Part shown: positions 8,934 through 18,061 of the stretch, in pieces | Layout: the number at the start of each line of letters is the position of its first letter | How positions within the stretch are numbered: the stretch's first letter is position 1 | From: Streptomyces dangxiongensis | Lineage (GTDB): Bacteria; Actinomycetota; Actinomycetes; Streptomycetales; Streptomycetaceae | Direction: 5' to 3' | DNA: 64,000 bases | NCBI RefSeq assembly: GCF_003675325.1 | Contig: NZ_CP033073.1 | Span: 2,914,001 to 2,978,000, forward strand | Notes under the pieces: model-generated | The model's input: only the letters and a program-made list of their open reading frames with translations | The model's database searches: none | Told to the model about the DNA's origin: nothing | Translations under genes and position numbers: made by a program

Positions 8934-11282
8934 CTACCGTTCGAGGCCGAGGCCGGTGTCGGGGGCGGCGGGGTCGACCGGGTCCTCCGTGGCGGGTGTC
9001 GTCGGGGGCCGGCTCGTCGGCGTCTGGGACGGTGTCTCGGACGGCGTCTGGGACGGGGTCTGGGACGGCGTCCGGGACGGGCTCTTCGACGGTGTCGGGG
9101 ACGTCGGGGGCGCGCTGCTCGGCGTCCGCGACGGCGTCCGGGTCGGCGTGGTGGGCGTCCACGTCGGCGTCCGGGTCGGTTCGACGGCCGCGCCCTGGAC
9201 GGTGTCCAGGTCGAACGAGGCCTTGTCCGTCACGCCGAAGGTGTACGCGGCCCAGATCTGCGCCGGGTAGCCGCCGCCGTTGATCCGGCCGGGCGGCGCG
9301 ATCAGGCCGGTGGCACCCGTCATCGACACATGGGCCTGGGTCTTCAGGTCCTCGCCGAACAGGCCGACGGAGGTGACCAGGTCGGGGGTGTAGCCGGTGA
9401 ACCAGGCCGACTTGTTCTCGTCGGAGGTGCCGGTCTTGCCCGCCACCTGCTGGCCGTCGCGCAGCGGGTTGTCCGCCACGGAGGTCTTGGCCGTGCCGTC
9501 GTCCACCACGCCGGTGAGCACCGAGGTGACCGTGTCGGCGGTCGTACGGCTGATCACCTGGCCTCCGAGCGGGTCCGGCACCGGGACCGGGCGGCCCCTG
9601 TTCTCGGCCGCCTTGATGACCGTCGGCGTCACCTTGTGGCCGTGGTTGGCGAAGGTGGCGTAGATACCGGCCATCTCCACCGGACTGGCGCCCATCGAGC
9701 CCAGCGTCTGCGCGGGCACCGCCTGCATGCCCTTGGTGTCCATGCCGAGCCTGCCGGCCGTGTTCATGACCTTGTCCATGCCCACGTCCACGCCCATCTG
9801 CGCGAAGACGGAGTTGACGGACTTGTTCATGGCCTGCTGGACGGCGATCTTGCCGTAATTGACGTCGTCCTCGTTGGGCGGGGCGAAGCCGACCCGGGAG
9901 CCGTGGTCCACGACCGGGCGGCGGCTGGTGCCGTCGTAGAGGGTGTCGGCGTTGATCCGGGTGCCGTCCTGGGTGGTGGCGGCGCCGTCCAGGGCCGCGG
10001 CGAGGATGACCGGCTTGAACGTCGAGGCGGGCTGGTAGTCCCGGCGGGTGGCGTTGTCGAAGTAGTGCTCGTAGTAGTTCTTGCCGCCGTACAGGGCGAC
10101 GATCCTGCCCGTCCTGGGGTCGACGGAGACGGCGCCGGCCTGGATGGCGCCGTCGACCTTGCGCTTCTTCTTGTCGAGCCTGCTGGTCAGTTGGGTCTTG
10201 ACGGCCCTCTCCAGCGCGGCCTGCTTCTTGCGGTCGACGTTGAGGGTGATGGTCCAGCCCTTGTGGACGACCGCGTTCTCCGCCTGTGACTGGGTGAGTC
10301 CCTGCTGCGCCATGAGCTGCTGCTCCAACTGCTGGTTGGCCAGCTCGACGAGGTAGCCCTTCTGCCCGCCGAGGCCCGGGGCGCCCTTGGGTTCCTTCGG
10401 CCGGGGGAAGTGCATGGCGGCGCGCTTGGCCTTGGGCAGCCAGCCCTCCTCGACCATGTTGTCCAGGACGTAGTTCCAGCGCTCGGTGACCAGCCGCTTG
10501 CCGGCGGGCGTGGCGACCGCCCAGTCGTACTGGCTCGGTGCCTGGAGCAGCGCGGCGAGGTAGGCGCCCTGCCGGACGCTGAGTTTCTGCGCGTCGATGT
10601 GGTAGTAGGCCTGGGCGGCGGCCTGTATGCCGTAGGCGCCGCGGCCGTAGTAACTGGTGTTGATGTAGCCCGCGAGGATGTCGTCCTTCGACGTCTCCCG
10701 CTCCACCTTCAACGAGATGACCAGTTCCTTCAGCTTGCGGGTGACGGTCTGGTCCTGGTCGAGGTAGTAGTTCTTGACGTACTGCTGGGTGATCGTGGAA
10801 CCACCCTGCTTGCCCTTGCCGGAGAGCGTGTTGATCAGACCGCGGGCCGTCCCCTTCAGGTCGACACCGGGGTCGTGGTAGAAGCTCTTGTTCTCGGCGG
10901 CGACGAAGGTGAGCTGGACCTTGCGGGGCACCTTGGAGAGGTCCACGATCTCGCGGTTGGTCTTGCCGTCGCGGGCCAGGACCGTGCCGTCACTGAACTT
11001 GTAGACGTTGCTCTGCTGCCGCGCGGCGGCATTGCCCTCGGGGATGTCCACGTACAGGTACAGCCCGATGAAGCCCAGGACCAACAGCAGACAGAACCCG
11101 AAGAAGGTCCCGAGGATCTTCTTCCAGGTGAATATTCGGCGTATGAGGCGGCGGGGGGGCTTGCCGCCGGCGGGCCCGATACCGGTCGGGTCCGTGGGCG
11201 CGGGGTCGGGCGTGGGGCGGCGGCGCCGGGGCGCCGCGCGGTGGCCGCCCTGTCGCGCTCGTCTCTCTTCCGCTCGTCCCAT
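8934..11282 (-). CDS. Class A penicillin-binding protein (transglycosylase/transpeptidase)
   Basis: A 782-residue bifunctional peptidoglycan synthase. A basic cytoplasmic N-terminus (1-55) is followed by one membrane segment (about 57-78). The glycosyltransferase domain has the catalytic Glu130 in AAENKSFYHDPG (a variant of the usual EDRRF-x-x-H-x-G), the GGSTITQQ motif and the GAYGIQAAAQAYY motif. The transpeptidase domain has nucleophile Ser420 in STFK, a SVN motif and KTGTSD. The C-terminal ~80 residues are an unusual Ser/Thr/Pro tail of T-P-S-x-T-P-type repeats that would lie outside the membrane. The start is ATG at 11282, and the gene is convergent with the phosphatase gene. Confidence 0.92.
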   Translation of the reverse strand: MGRAEERRARQGGHRAAPRRRRPTPDPAPTDPTGIGPAGGKPPRRLIRRIFTWKKILGTFFGFCLLLVLGFIGLYLYVDIPEGNAAARQQSNVYKFSDGTVLARDGKTNREIVDLSKVPRKVQLTFVAAENKSFYHDPGVDLKGTARGLINTLSGKGKQGGSTITQQYVKNYYLDQDQTVTRKLKELVISLKVERETSKDDILAGYINTSYYGRGAYGIQAAAQAYYHIDAQKLSVRQGAYLAALLQAPSQYDWAVATPAGKRLVTERWNYVLDNMVEEGWLPKAKRAAMHFPRPKEPKGAPGLGGQKGYLVELANQQLEQQLMAQQGLTQSQAENAVVHKGWTITLNVDRKKQAALERAVKTQLTSRLDKKKRKVDGAIQAGAVSVDPRTGRIVALYGGKNYYEHYFDNATRRDYQPASTFKPVILAAALDGAATTQDGTRINADTLYDGTSRRPVVDHGSRVGFAPPNEDDVNYGKIAVQQAMNKSVNSVFAQMGVDVGMDKVMNTAGRLGMDTKGMQAVPAQTLGSMGASPVEMAGIYATFANHGHKVTPTVIKAAENRGRPVPVPDPLGGQVISRTTADTVTSVLTGVVDDGTAKTSVADNPLRDGQQVAGKTGTSDENKSAWFTGYTPDLVTSVGLFGEDLKTQAHVSMTGATGLIAPPGRINGGGYPAQIWAAYTFGVTDKASFDLDTVQGAAVEPTRTPTWTPTTPTRTPSRTPSSAPPTSPTPSKSPSRTPSQTPSQTPSETPSQTPTSRPPTTPATEDPVDPAAPDTGLGLER

Positions 11283-11441
11283 GAGTCCCTACGCTCGCTT
11301 CCGTCTCGGGGTCAGCTCCGAAAGCTAACACCCCTCTATATGACAAAGGGCGTCTGATCCGTTCTTTTACGGACGTGACAATCAGCACCCGCCCCCAAGG
11401 AACCGACGACAGATGATGGCGCTGGGTTGCCTGACGGCATA

Positions 11442-11471
11442 AAGTGATATCACTTAGCTAGAACAGAGCTA
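11442..11471. promoter_or_regulatory. Palindromic operator candidate upstream of the SPFH gene
   Basis: AAGTGATATCACTT at 11442-11455 is a perfect 14-base palindrome. It is followed at once by a second inverted repeat, TAGCT (11455-11459) and AGCTA (11467-11471). The site sits 42 bases before the SPFH start in the divergent region shared with the penicillin-binding protein gene. A ribbon-helix-helix protein encoded in the same operon is a plausible binder, by inference only. Confidence 0.55.
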
Positions 11472-11512
11472 GGCGCACGCTGCCTGGCCTCACCAGAACC
11501 CGGGGGTCCCCT

Positions 11513-12448
11513 GTGTCCATATCCGAGCCGGCCGCCACCGCCGACATCCCCGAGATGCCCACCCCGAAGGTGCGGGAGTTCGCCGCCCACAGCATCGGCG
11601 GCGGGCTCGCCCTGCTGTTCGGGCTGCTCGGCCTCGGCGCCGCGGTCGCCCTGTTCGCCGCCTCCGGAGCGACCTCCTCCGCCGGCACCCGGGGCGGCCT
11701 GGTCACCGCCGGGATCCTCGTCCTCCTGGCGGCCCTCGTCGCGATCCGGGGCCTGAACACGGTCGAGCCGGGCCAGGCCCGGGTCGTCCAGCTCTTCGGG
11801 CGTTACCGGGGCACGATCCGGCAGGACGGCCTGCGCTGGGTGAACCCCTTCACCTCCCGGATCCGGATCTCCACCCGGGTGCGCAATCACGAGACCGCCG
11901 TCCTGAAGGTCAACGACGCCTACGGCAACCCGATCGAGCTGGCCGCGGTCGTGGTCTGGAAGGTCCAGGACACCGCGCAGGCCACCTTCGAGGTCGACGA
12001 CTTCGCCGAGTTCGTCGCCACGCAGACCGAGACGGCCGTGCGGCACATCGCGATCGAGTACCCCTACGACGCCCATGAGGAGGACGGCCTGTCGCTGCGC
12101 GGCAACGCCGAGGAGATCACCGAGAAGCTGGCCGTCGAACTCCAGGCGCGGGTGGAGGCGGCCGGGGTGAAGGTCATCGAGTCGCGCTTCACGCACCTCG
12201 CGTACGCTCCCGAGATCGCCTCGGCGATGCTCCAGCGGCAGCAGGCGGGGGCGGTCGTCGCGGCCCGGCGGCAGATCGTCGACGGCGCGGTGGGCATGGT
12301 CGAGGCGGCGCTGGCCCGCATCGCGGAGGCGGACATCGTGGAGCTGGACGACGAGCGGAAGGCGGCGATGGTGTCGAACCTGATGGTGGTGCTGTGCGGC
12401 GACCGGGCCCCGCAGCCGGTTCTCAACACCGGAACGCTCTACCAGTGA
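11513..12448 (+). CDS. SPFH/Band 7 domain membrane protein
   Basis: A 311-residue stomatin/prohibitin-type protein. Two membrane segments lie near 30-53 and 62-80. An SPFH domain follows, starting with [31 protein letters not shown] and including the [19 protein letters not shown] strand-rich part, with an Ala/Glu-rich helical stretch toward the C-terminus. SPFH proteins form ring-like membrane scaffolds. The start is GTG at 11513 with a weak G-rich ribosome site. The stop overlaps the start of a ribbon-helix-helix gene as GTGA, so the two are translationally coupled. Confidence 0.88.
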   Translation: MSISEPAATADIPEMPTPKVREFAAHSIGGGLALLFGLLGLGAAVALFAASGATSSAGTRGGLVTAGILVLLAALVAIRGLNTVEPGQARVVQLFGRYRGTIRQDGLRWVNPFTSRIRISTRVRNHETAVLKVNDAYGNPIELAAVVVWKVQDTAQATFEVDDFAEFVATQTETAVRHIAIEYPYDAHEEDGLSLRGNAEEITEKLAVELQARVEAAGVKVIESRFTHLAYAPEIASAMLQRQQAGAVVAARRQIVDGAVGMVEAALARIAEADIVELDDERKAAMVSNLMVVLCGDRAPQPVLNTGTLYQ

Positions 12449-12711
12449 CGGACCCGACGGACCCGGGCTCCCAGGAACCCCCGCATCCGCCGGAGACCCC
12501 GAAGCGCCGGCCGCAGCAGCGCAAGCAGGTGCTGCTGCGGCTGGACCCGGCGGTGTACGAGGCACTGGCCCGGTGGGCCGGGGACGAGCTGCGGTCGGCC
12601 AACGCGCAGATCGAGTTCCTGCTGCGCCAGGCGCTGGCCGACGCGGGGCGGCTGCCCAGGAACACCGGGCCGCTGCCCCGGCGGGGCCGGCCGCCTGTGT
12701 CAGAACCGTGA
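12445..12711 (+). CDS. Ribbon-helix-helix (Arc/HicB-like) DNA-binding protein
   Basis: An 88-residue protein. After a Pro-rich N-terminus, residues about 25-68 ([20 protein letters not shown], then [17 protein letters not shown]) have the beta-strand plus two-helix pattern of Arc/CopG-type repressors, in which the strand contacts the DNA. The tail is Pro/Arg-rich. It is coupled to the SPFH gene by the GTGA overlap. Autoregulation through the palindrome at 11442-11455 would be typical for this fold but is not shown. No toxin-like partner is visible, so I do not call it an antitoxin. Confidence 0.75.
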   Translation: MTDPTDPGSQEPPHPPETPKRRPQQRKQVLLRLDPAVYEALARWAGDELRSANAQIEFLLRQALADAGRLPRNTGPLPRRGRPPVSEP

Positions 12712-12761
12712 CAATCGGCCCCCACCTGCGGGGCCGTACTGCCCGCCACGACGTATCCACG

Positions 12762-12788
12762 CGGTGTATACATCCCGCGTATACACCG
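12762..12788. promoter_or_regulatory. Inverted repeat, probable PadR operator
   Basis: CGGTGTATAC (12762-12771) and its exact complement GTATACACCG (12779-12788) are separated by 7 bases. The site ends 17 bases before the PadR start codon. PadR regulators commonly bind AT-rich dyads of this kind at their own promoters. Confidence 0.7.
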
Positions 12789-12805
12789 TGTGTAGAGTTC
12801 TCCGC

Positions 12806-13330
12806 ATGTCCATCGGTCACACCCTCCTGGGACTCCTGGAGTCCGGCCCGCGCCACGGTTACGACCTCAAGCGGGCCTTCGACGAGAAGTTCGGTCACGA
12901 CCGGCCGCTGCACTACGGCCAGGTCTACTCCACGATGTCCCGGCTCCTGAAGCACGGCCTCGTGGAAGTCGACGGCATCGAGGCGGGCGGCGGGCCCGAG
13001 CGCAAGCGGTACGCCGTCACCGACGCCGGCGTCACCGACGTGGAGCACTGGCTCGCCACTCCGGAGAAGCCGGAGGAGTACCTCCAGTCGACCCTCTACA
13101 CCAAGGTCGTCCTCGCCCTCCTCACCCACCGGGACGCCTCCACCATCCTCGACACCCAGCGTGCCGAGCACCTGCGCAGCATGCGGATCCTGACCGACCG
13201 CAAACGCCGGGGCGACCTCGCCGACCAACTGATCTGCGACCACGCCCTGTTCCACCTGGAGGCCGACCTGCGCTGGCTGGAGCTGACCGCGGCACGCCTG
13301 GACAAGCTCCGGGAAGCGGTGGCCCGATGA
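12806..13330 (+). CDS. PadR family transcriptional regulator
   Basis: A 174-residue PadR-type repressor. The N-terminal winged helix (residues 1-80) contains LLGLLESGPRHGYDLKRAFDEKFG and GQVYSTMSRLLKHGLVE, and the C-terminal half is the helical dimerisation domain. PadR proteins respond to small aromatic or antibiotic-like ligands and often control adjacent exporters. The ATG at 12806 follows a perfect dyad at 12762-12788, and the stop overlaps the next start as ATGA. Together with the ABC genes it forms a single regulator-exporter operon. Confidence 0.92.
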   Translation: MSIGHTLLGLLESGPRHGYDLKRAFDEKFGHDRPLHYGQVYSTMSRLLKHGLVEVDGIEAGGGPERKRYAVTDAGVTDVEHWLATPEKPEEYLQSTLYTKVVLALLTHRDASTILDTQRAEHLRSMRILTDRKRRGDLADQLICDHALFHLEADLRWLELTAARLDKLREAVAR

Positions 13331-14016
13331 CCCCGCCGCCCGGCTCCCTGCTCGCCGCCGAGAACCTGTGCAAGGCCTACGGCCCCACGGTCGCCCTCGA
13401 CGGCGCCGAGTTCTCCATCCACCCCGGCGAGGTCGTCGCCGTCATGGGCCCGTCCGGGTCCGGCAAGTCGACGCTGCTGCACTGCCTCGCCGGCATCGTG
13501 CCCCCCGACTCCGGCTCCATCACCTACGACGGCCGTGAACTGGCCGGCATGAGCGACGCCCGGCGCAGCGCGCTGCGCCGCAGCGAGTTCGGCTTCGTCT
13601 TCCAGTTCGGCCAGCTCGTGCCCGAGCTGACCTGCGTGGAGAACGTGGCGCTGCCGCTGCGCCTGAACGGCGCCTCCCGCAAGGCCGCCGAGCGGGCCGC
13701 GCTGACCTGGATGCAGCGCCTGGAGGTCGACGACCTTCGGGGCAAGCGGCCCGGCGAGGTCTCCGGCGGCCAGGGCCAGCGGGTCGCGGTCGCGCGGGCC
13801 CTGGTCACCCAGCCGCGGGTGCTGTTCGCCGACGAACCGACCGGCGCGCTGGACTCCCTCAACGGCGAACGCGTCATGGAACTGCTGACCGACGCCGCCC
13901 GCTCCACCAACGCGGCCGTGGTGCTGGTCACGCACGAGGCCCGGGTGGCCGCCTACTCCGACCGGGAGATCGTCGTACGCGACGGGAAGTCCCGCGACAT
14001 GGAGCGTGCCGTATGA
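13327..14016 (+). CDS. ABC transporter ATP-binding protein (MacB/LolD type)
   Basis: A 229-residue ATPase with Walker A GPSGSGKST near residue 40, a Q-loop region FVFQFGQLVPELT, signature VSGGQGQRVAVARAL and Walker B VLFADEPTGALD followed by the H-loop VTHE. The subfamily feature DEPTGALDS-x-NGE places it with MacB/LolD-like ATPases that work with FtsX-type permeases. It overlaps both neighbours by 4 bases and is probably co-repressed by PadR. Confidence 0.94.
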   Translation: MTPPPGSLLAAENLCKAYGPTVALDGAEFSIHPGEVVAVMGPSGSGKSTLLHCLAGIVPPDSGSITYDGRELAGMSDARRSALRRSEFGFVFQFGQLVPELTCVENVALPLRLNGASRKAAERAALTWMQRLEVDDLRGKRPGEVSGGQGQRVAVARALVTQPRVLFADEPTGALDSLNGERVMELLTDAARSTNAAVVLVTHEARVAAYSDREIVVRDGKSRDMERAV

Positions 14017-16346
14017 ACGTGCGGCAGTGGGGCCGGGACCTCGGCATGGGCGTCCGGTTCGCCTGCACCGGCGGGCGCGAGGGATGGGTCCGGATGCTGC
14101 TGACGGCGGTCGGCGTCGGCCTGGGCGTGGCCCTGCTGCTGCTGACGACCGCGCTGCCGAACGTGCTGACCGTGCGCCACCAGCGCGAGGAGGCCCGCCA
14201 GGACCTCACCTACAACGCGGCCGTCCCGCCCAGGAGCGAGCACACCGTCCTGGTCGCCACCACCGACACCGAGTGGCACGCCAAGGACGTCCGGGGCCGG
14301 CTGCTGGAGGCCGAGGGACCGCGGGCGCCGCTGCCCCCGGGGGTGGACCGCTTCCCGGCGAAGGGCGAGATGGTCGCCTCGCCCGCCCTGAAGGAGCTGC
14401 TCTCCTCGGACGGGGCGAAGCTGCTGCGGGAGCGCATCCCGTACCGGATCACCGGCACGATCGGTGAGCCCGGGCTGATCGGGTCGCACGAACTGGCCTA
14501 TTACGCCGGCGCGAAGGGCCTGACGGTGAAGGCGGACAGTTCACGGGTGCTGCGGCTGACCGCGTTCGGGGACCCGCACCCGACGGCCGAACGGGCCGAC
14601 CCCGTGCTCATCCTCATGATGCTGGTCGTGTTCGTGGCGCTGCTGATGCCGGTCGCCGTGTTCATCGCCGCCGCCGTACGGTTCGGCGGCGAACGGCGCG
14701 ACCGCCGGCTGGCCGCGCTGCGGCTGGTGGGCTCCGACAGCCGGATGACCCGCCGGATCGCGGCCGGCGAGGCGCTGGCCGGAGCACTGCTCGGACTCGT
14801 CGTCGGTACGGTGTTCTTCCTGATCGGACGTCAGGTGGCGGGCTCCGTCGAGGTGCTGGGCGAGAGCTTCTTCCCGAGCTACCTGAATCCCTCGCCCGCG
14901 CTGGTCGCGCTGGTCGCGGTCGCGGTCCCGGCGTCCGCCGTGCTGGTGACGCTGCTGGCGATGCGCGGGGTGGTCGTCGAACCGCTCGGCGTGGTAAGGG
15001 CGGCCAGGCCGGCCCGGCGGCGCCTGTGGTGGCGGCTGCTGCTGCCGCTGGCCGGCCTGGCGATGCTGTACCCGATGATCGGGAACGGCCGCTCCCACGG
15101 CGACTTCAACCAGTACCTGGTCATCGGCGGGGTGATGCTGCTGCTCGTCGGCGTGACCGCGCTGCTGCCCTGGCTCGTGGAGGCGGTCGTGGCCCGGCTC
15201 GGCCCGGGCTCGGTGTCCTGGCAGCTCGCCGTCCGCCGGCTCCAGGTGAGCAGCGGTTCGGCGGCCCGCATGGTCAACGGCATCGCCGTGGCGGTGGCCG
15301 GGGCGATCGCGCTCCAGATGCTGTTCGCGGGCGTGGAGAGCCAGTACACGAAGGAGACCGGCCGCGACCCCGGGCGGGTGCAGATGGAGGTCGACCTCTC
15401 CGGCCGGGCGCCGGTGCGGGCCGCTGGACGGGAGTTCGAGCACACCAAGGGCGTCAGGGCGGCGGTGGCGATCTCCACCGGCGGGCTCGGCGACCGGCGC
15501 CGCGACCCCGAGCACACCACGGCCGTGACCGTCGGCGACTGCGCGGCGCTGCGCGAGCTGGCCCACCTGCCGTCCTGCCGGGACGGCGACGTGTTCGCCG
15601 TGCACGGCGGCAACGGCGACGAAGGCCTGCGCGCCCTGCGGCGGTCGGGCGGGCACGGCTTCCTCGACCCCACCTACTCGGACGCCGACCGCGGACGCGA
15701 GATCCCCTGGACGGTGCCGGCCGGGCTGCCGCAGGTCACCGTCCGCAAGGACGCACTGCACCAGGGCGTCGGCGGCCTGCTGGCCACCCCCTCCGCCCTG
15801 CCCGCCTCGGCCACGCCGACGCTGTACAGCCAGGTCTACGTCCGCATCGACCCCTCTGTGCCGGACGCGGAGGAGTACGTGCGGAACACGACCGCGCGGG
15901 TGGACCCGCTCGGCACCGCGTGGCACTGGTCCTCGACCCAGCAGTCCCGGAAGTACACCTCGCTGCGCACCGGCCTGTTCGTCGGCGCGGTCGGTGTGCT
16001 GGCGCTGATCGGGGCCAGCCTGCTGGTCTCCCAGTTGGAGCAGTTGCGCGAGCGGCGCAAGCTGCTGTCGTCCCTGGTCGCCTTCGGCACCCGGCGCCGC
16101 ACGCTGGGCCTGTCGGTGCTGTGGCAGACGGCGGTGCCCATCACACTGGGCCTGCTGCTGGCCTCGGGGGTGGGCCTGGCCCTCGGCGCGGTGCTGCTGA
16201 GGATGACGGCCACCCCGGTGTCCGTCGACTGGGCGAGCGTGCTGTCGATGACCGGGGTCGGCGCGGCCGTGGTCCTCACGGTCACCGTGCTGAGCCTGCC
16301 GCCGCTGGTGCGGCTGATGCGGCCGGAGGGGCTGCGGACGGAGTAG
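14013..16346 (+). CDS. FtsX-like ABC transporter permease
   Basis: A 777-residue permease with an N-terminal membrane segment (about 28-50) and two blocks of three transmembrane segments (about 200-340 and 650-775). These flank a large extracytoplasmic region of about 250 residues with a conserved-looking CAALRELAHLPSC pair of cysteines. Both FtsX domains are recognisable. It is the partner of the preceding ATPase, and such pairs use a mechanotransmission mechanism to export peptides, antibiotics or lipids. The substrate is not predictable here. It ends just before a strong shared terminator. Confidence 0.9.
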   Translation: MNVRQWGRDLGMGVRFACTGGREGWVRMLLTAVGVGLGVALLLLTTALPNVLTVRHQREEARQDLTYNAAVPPRSEHTVLVATTDTEWHAKDVRGRLLEAEGPRAPLPPGVDRFPAKGEMVASPALKELLSSDGAKLLRERIPYRITGTIGEPGLIGSHELAYYAGAKGLTVKADSSRVLRLTAFGDPHPTAERADPVLILMMLVVFVALLMPVAVFIAAAVRFGGERRDRRLAALRLVGSDSRMTRRIAAGEALAGALLGLVVGTVFFLIGRQVAGSVEVLGESFFPSYLNPSPALVALVAVAVPASAVLVTLLAMRGVVVEPLGVVRAARPARRRLWWRLLLPLAGLAMLYPMIGNGRSHGDFNQYLVIGGVMLLLVGVTALLPWLVEAVVARLGPGSVSWQLAVRRLQVSSGSAARMVNGIAVAVAGAIALQMLFAGVESQYTKETGRDPGRVQMEVDLSGRAPVRAAGREFEHTKGVRAAVAISTGGLGDRRRDPEHTTAVTVGDCAALRELAHLPSCRDGDVFAVHGGNGDEGLRALRRSGGHGFLDPTYSDADRGREIPWTVPAGLPQVTVRKDALHQGVGGLLATPSALPASATPTLYSQVYVRIDPSVPDAEEYVRNTTARVDPLGTAWHWSSTQQSRKYTSLRTGLFVGAVGVLALIGASLLVSQLEQLRERRKLLSSLVAFGTRRRTLGLSVLWQTAVPITLGLLLASGVGLALGAVLLRMTATPVSVDWASVLSMTGVGAAVVLTVTVLSLPPLVRLMRPEGLRTE

Positions 16347-16356
16347 GCGGACCGGA

Positions 16357-16413
16357 ACGCGTCAGAGCTCCTTCCCGGGGGAATCGCCTCCCCGGTAAGG
16401 AGCCCTGACGCGT
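16357..16413. terminator. Long bidirectional hairpin between permease and oxyR
   Basis: The outer arms ACGCGTCAG (16357-16365) and CTGACGCGT (16405-16413) continue with GCTCCTT/AAGGAGC and a GC-rich inner stem, giving a nearly uninterrupted stem of more than 20 pairs. It serves two convergent genes. Confidence 0.85.
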
Positions 16414-16414
16414 G

Positions 16415-17371
16415 TCAGGCGTCGCCGTCCACGACCCGCACCGGCAGGGCGCGCAGCGCCTCGCGCAGGGCCGCCGCCAGCTCCTCGTACTCGGCGGCGC
16501 GGGCCGCGCCGGCCCGCATCGCGAAGGCGACGCGGCGGCTGGGGGCGGGCTCGGCGAAGTAGCCGGTCAGCAGTTGGCTGCTGCGGGTGGTCTCCAGCTT
16601 CTGCGCGGTGCGCGGCAGCAGGGTGCAGCCCAGGCCGCCCGCCACGAGCTGGACCAGCGTGGACAGTCCGGCCGCGGTGGTGGTGACCGGCGCGTCCGCG
16701 CGGCCGGCCTCCCGGCAGATGTCCAGGGCCTGGTCACGCAGGCAGTGGCCCTCGTCCAGGAGCAGCAGATTCAGCTCCCTCAGCGCCTCGCGCGGGATGC
16801 CCTCCCGGCCGCCGAGCGCGTGGTCGAGCGGGGTGACGAGCACGAAGTCCTCGTCGAAGAGGGGCAGTTCGACGACTCCGGGGACGCCGAGCGGCACGGC
16901 CAGCAGCAGCAGGTCGAGCCGGCCGGAGTGCAGGCCGTCGAGGAGGCTGGCGGTCTGCTCCTCGTGCACCTGGAGGTCGAGGTGCGGGTAGCGCTCGTGG
17001 ACGAGCCGCAGCACGGCCGGCAGCAGGTACGGCGCGACGGTGGGGATCACCCCGAGCCGCAGCACCCCCGTGAACGGCGCCCGGACCGCCTCGGCCTCCT
17101 CCAGCAGCGCCCCGACCGCGTCCAGCACCGCCCTGGCCCGTACGGCGAGTCGCTCCCCCGCCGGTGAGAGCAGCACCTTGCGGGTCGTACGCTCGAGGAG
17201 GGTCACGCCGAGGGTCTCCTCGAGCGCCGAGACCGCGCCGGACAGAGCGGGCTGGCTCATCCCGATGGCCGCCGCGGCGTCCCGGAAGTGCAGGTGCTCC
17301 GCCACGGCGGCGAAGGCCCGAAGCTGCGCCAGGCTGGGCTGCCTCCGCTTGGTTCCGTTACTGATGGTCAC
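16415..17371 (-). CDS. oxyR: OxyR, LysR-type hydrogen peroxide sensor
   Basis: A 318-residue LysR-type regulator. The N-terminal winged helix-turn-helix covers residues 13-75 (LAQLRAFAAVAEHLHFRDAA, then MSQPALSGAVSALEE). In the C-terminal sensor domain the two redox cysteines are visible, Cys210 in EGHCLRDQALDIC and Cys219 at the end of the same segment. They match the peroxide-sensing pair of E. coli OxyR. The start GTG at 17371 has GGAGG upstream. The gene is divergent from ahpC across 132 bases, the usual arrangement in actinobacteria, so control of ahpCD by OxyR is well supported. Confidence 0.95.
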   Translation of the reverse strand: MTISNGTKRRQPSLAQLRAFAAVAEHLHFRDAAAAIGMSQPALSGAVSALEETLGVTLLERTTRKVLLSPAGERLAVRARAVLDAVGALLEEAEAVRAPFTGVLRLGVIPTVAPYLLPAVLRLVHERYPHLDLQVHEEQTASLLDGLHSGRLDLLLLAVPLGVPGVVELPLFDEDFVLVTPLDHALGGREGIPREALRELNLLLLDEGHCLRDQALDICREAGRADAPVTTTAAGLSTLVQLVAGGLGCTLLPRTAQKLETTRSSQLLTGYFAEPAPSRRVAFAMRAGAARAAEYEELAAALREALRALPVRVVDGDA

Positions 17372-17503
17372 TGATAGCCGCCTCCGATCAACACGACCGA
17401 GTGTAGCTATTTCCCTAATCAATGCACCCTGTGCCAACATCAATAGCGTCCAACCCATGAGAAACGCCCCAAAAGGGAAGTTTCTTCGCTGCAAGGAGAG
17501 CGT
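17372..17503. promoter_or_regulatory. oxyR-ahpC divergent control region
   Basis: The 132-base region is AT-richer than its surroundings. It has two ATCAAT direct repeats (17418-17423 and 17439-17444), and CTAT/ATAG-type half-sites flank them. It must hold the divergent promoters and the OxyR site, but I cannot assign the exact operator. Confidence 0.5.
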
Positions 17504-18058
17504 GTGCTCACTGTCGGTGACAAGTTCCCCGAGTTCGAACTGACCTCCTGCGTCTCGCTGGAGAAGGGTCAGGAGTTCGAGCAGATCCACCACAAGTCCT
17601 ACGAGGGCAAGTGGCTGGTCGTCTTCGCGTGGCCCAAGGACTTCACGTTCGTGTGCCCGACCGAGATCGCCGCGTTCGGGAAGCTGAACGACGAGTTCGC
17701 CGACCGCGACACCCAGATCCTCGGCTTCTCCGGTGACTCCGAGTTCGTCCACCACGCGTGGCGCAAGGACCACCCGGACCTGACCGACCTGCCGTTCCCG
17801 ATGATGGCCGACTCCAAGCACGAACTGATGCGCGCGCTGGGCATCGAGGGCGAGGACGGCTTCGCGCAGCGTGCCGTCTTCATCGTCGACCCGAACCACG
17901 AGATCCAGTTCACGATGGTCACCGCCGGTTCCGTGGGGCGTAACCCCAAGGAGGTCCTGCGGGTCCTGGACGCCCTCCAGACCGACGAGCTGTGCCCGTG
18001 CAACTGGAGCAAGGGCGAGGAGACCCTTGACCCGGTCGCGCTGCTGGCTGGTGAGTGA
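17504..18058 (+). CDS. ahpC: Alkyl hydroperoxide reductase C (peroxiredoxin)
   Basis: A 184-residue typical 2-Cys peroxiredoxin. The peroxidatic cysteine is Cys51 in FTFVCPTEI, with Pro and Thr in the conserved places. The resolving cysteine is in the ELCPCNW segment near residues 164-166, as in mycobacterial AhpC. It reduces hydrogen and organic peroxides in the cytosol and receives electrons through AhpD. The start is GTG at 17504 with AGGAG six bases upstream. ahpD begins 3 bases after the stop. Confidence 0.96.
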   Translation: MLTVGDKFPEFELTSCVSLEKGQEFEQIHHKSYEGKWLVVFAWPKDFTFVCPTEIAAFGKLNDEFADRDTQILGFSGDSEFVHHAWRKDHPDLTDLPFPMMADSKHELMRALGIEGEDGFAQRAVFIVDPNHEIQFTMVTAGSVGRNPKEVLRVLDALQTDELCPCNWSKGEETLDPVALLAGE

Positions 18059-18061
18059 CCC

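Noticed and set aside
12445..12711. HicB-type antitoxin of a toxin-antitoxin pair
   Set aside because: The fold is right for ribbon-helix-helix binding, but no HicA-like or other toxin gene is adjacent; the coupled gene is an SPFH membrane protein.
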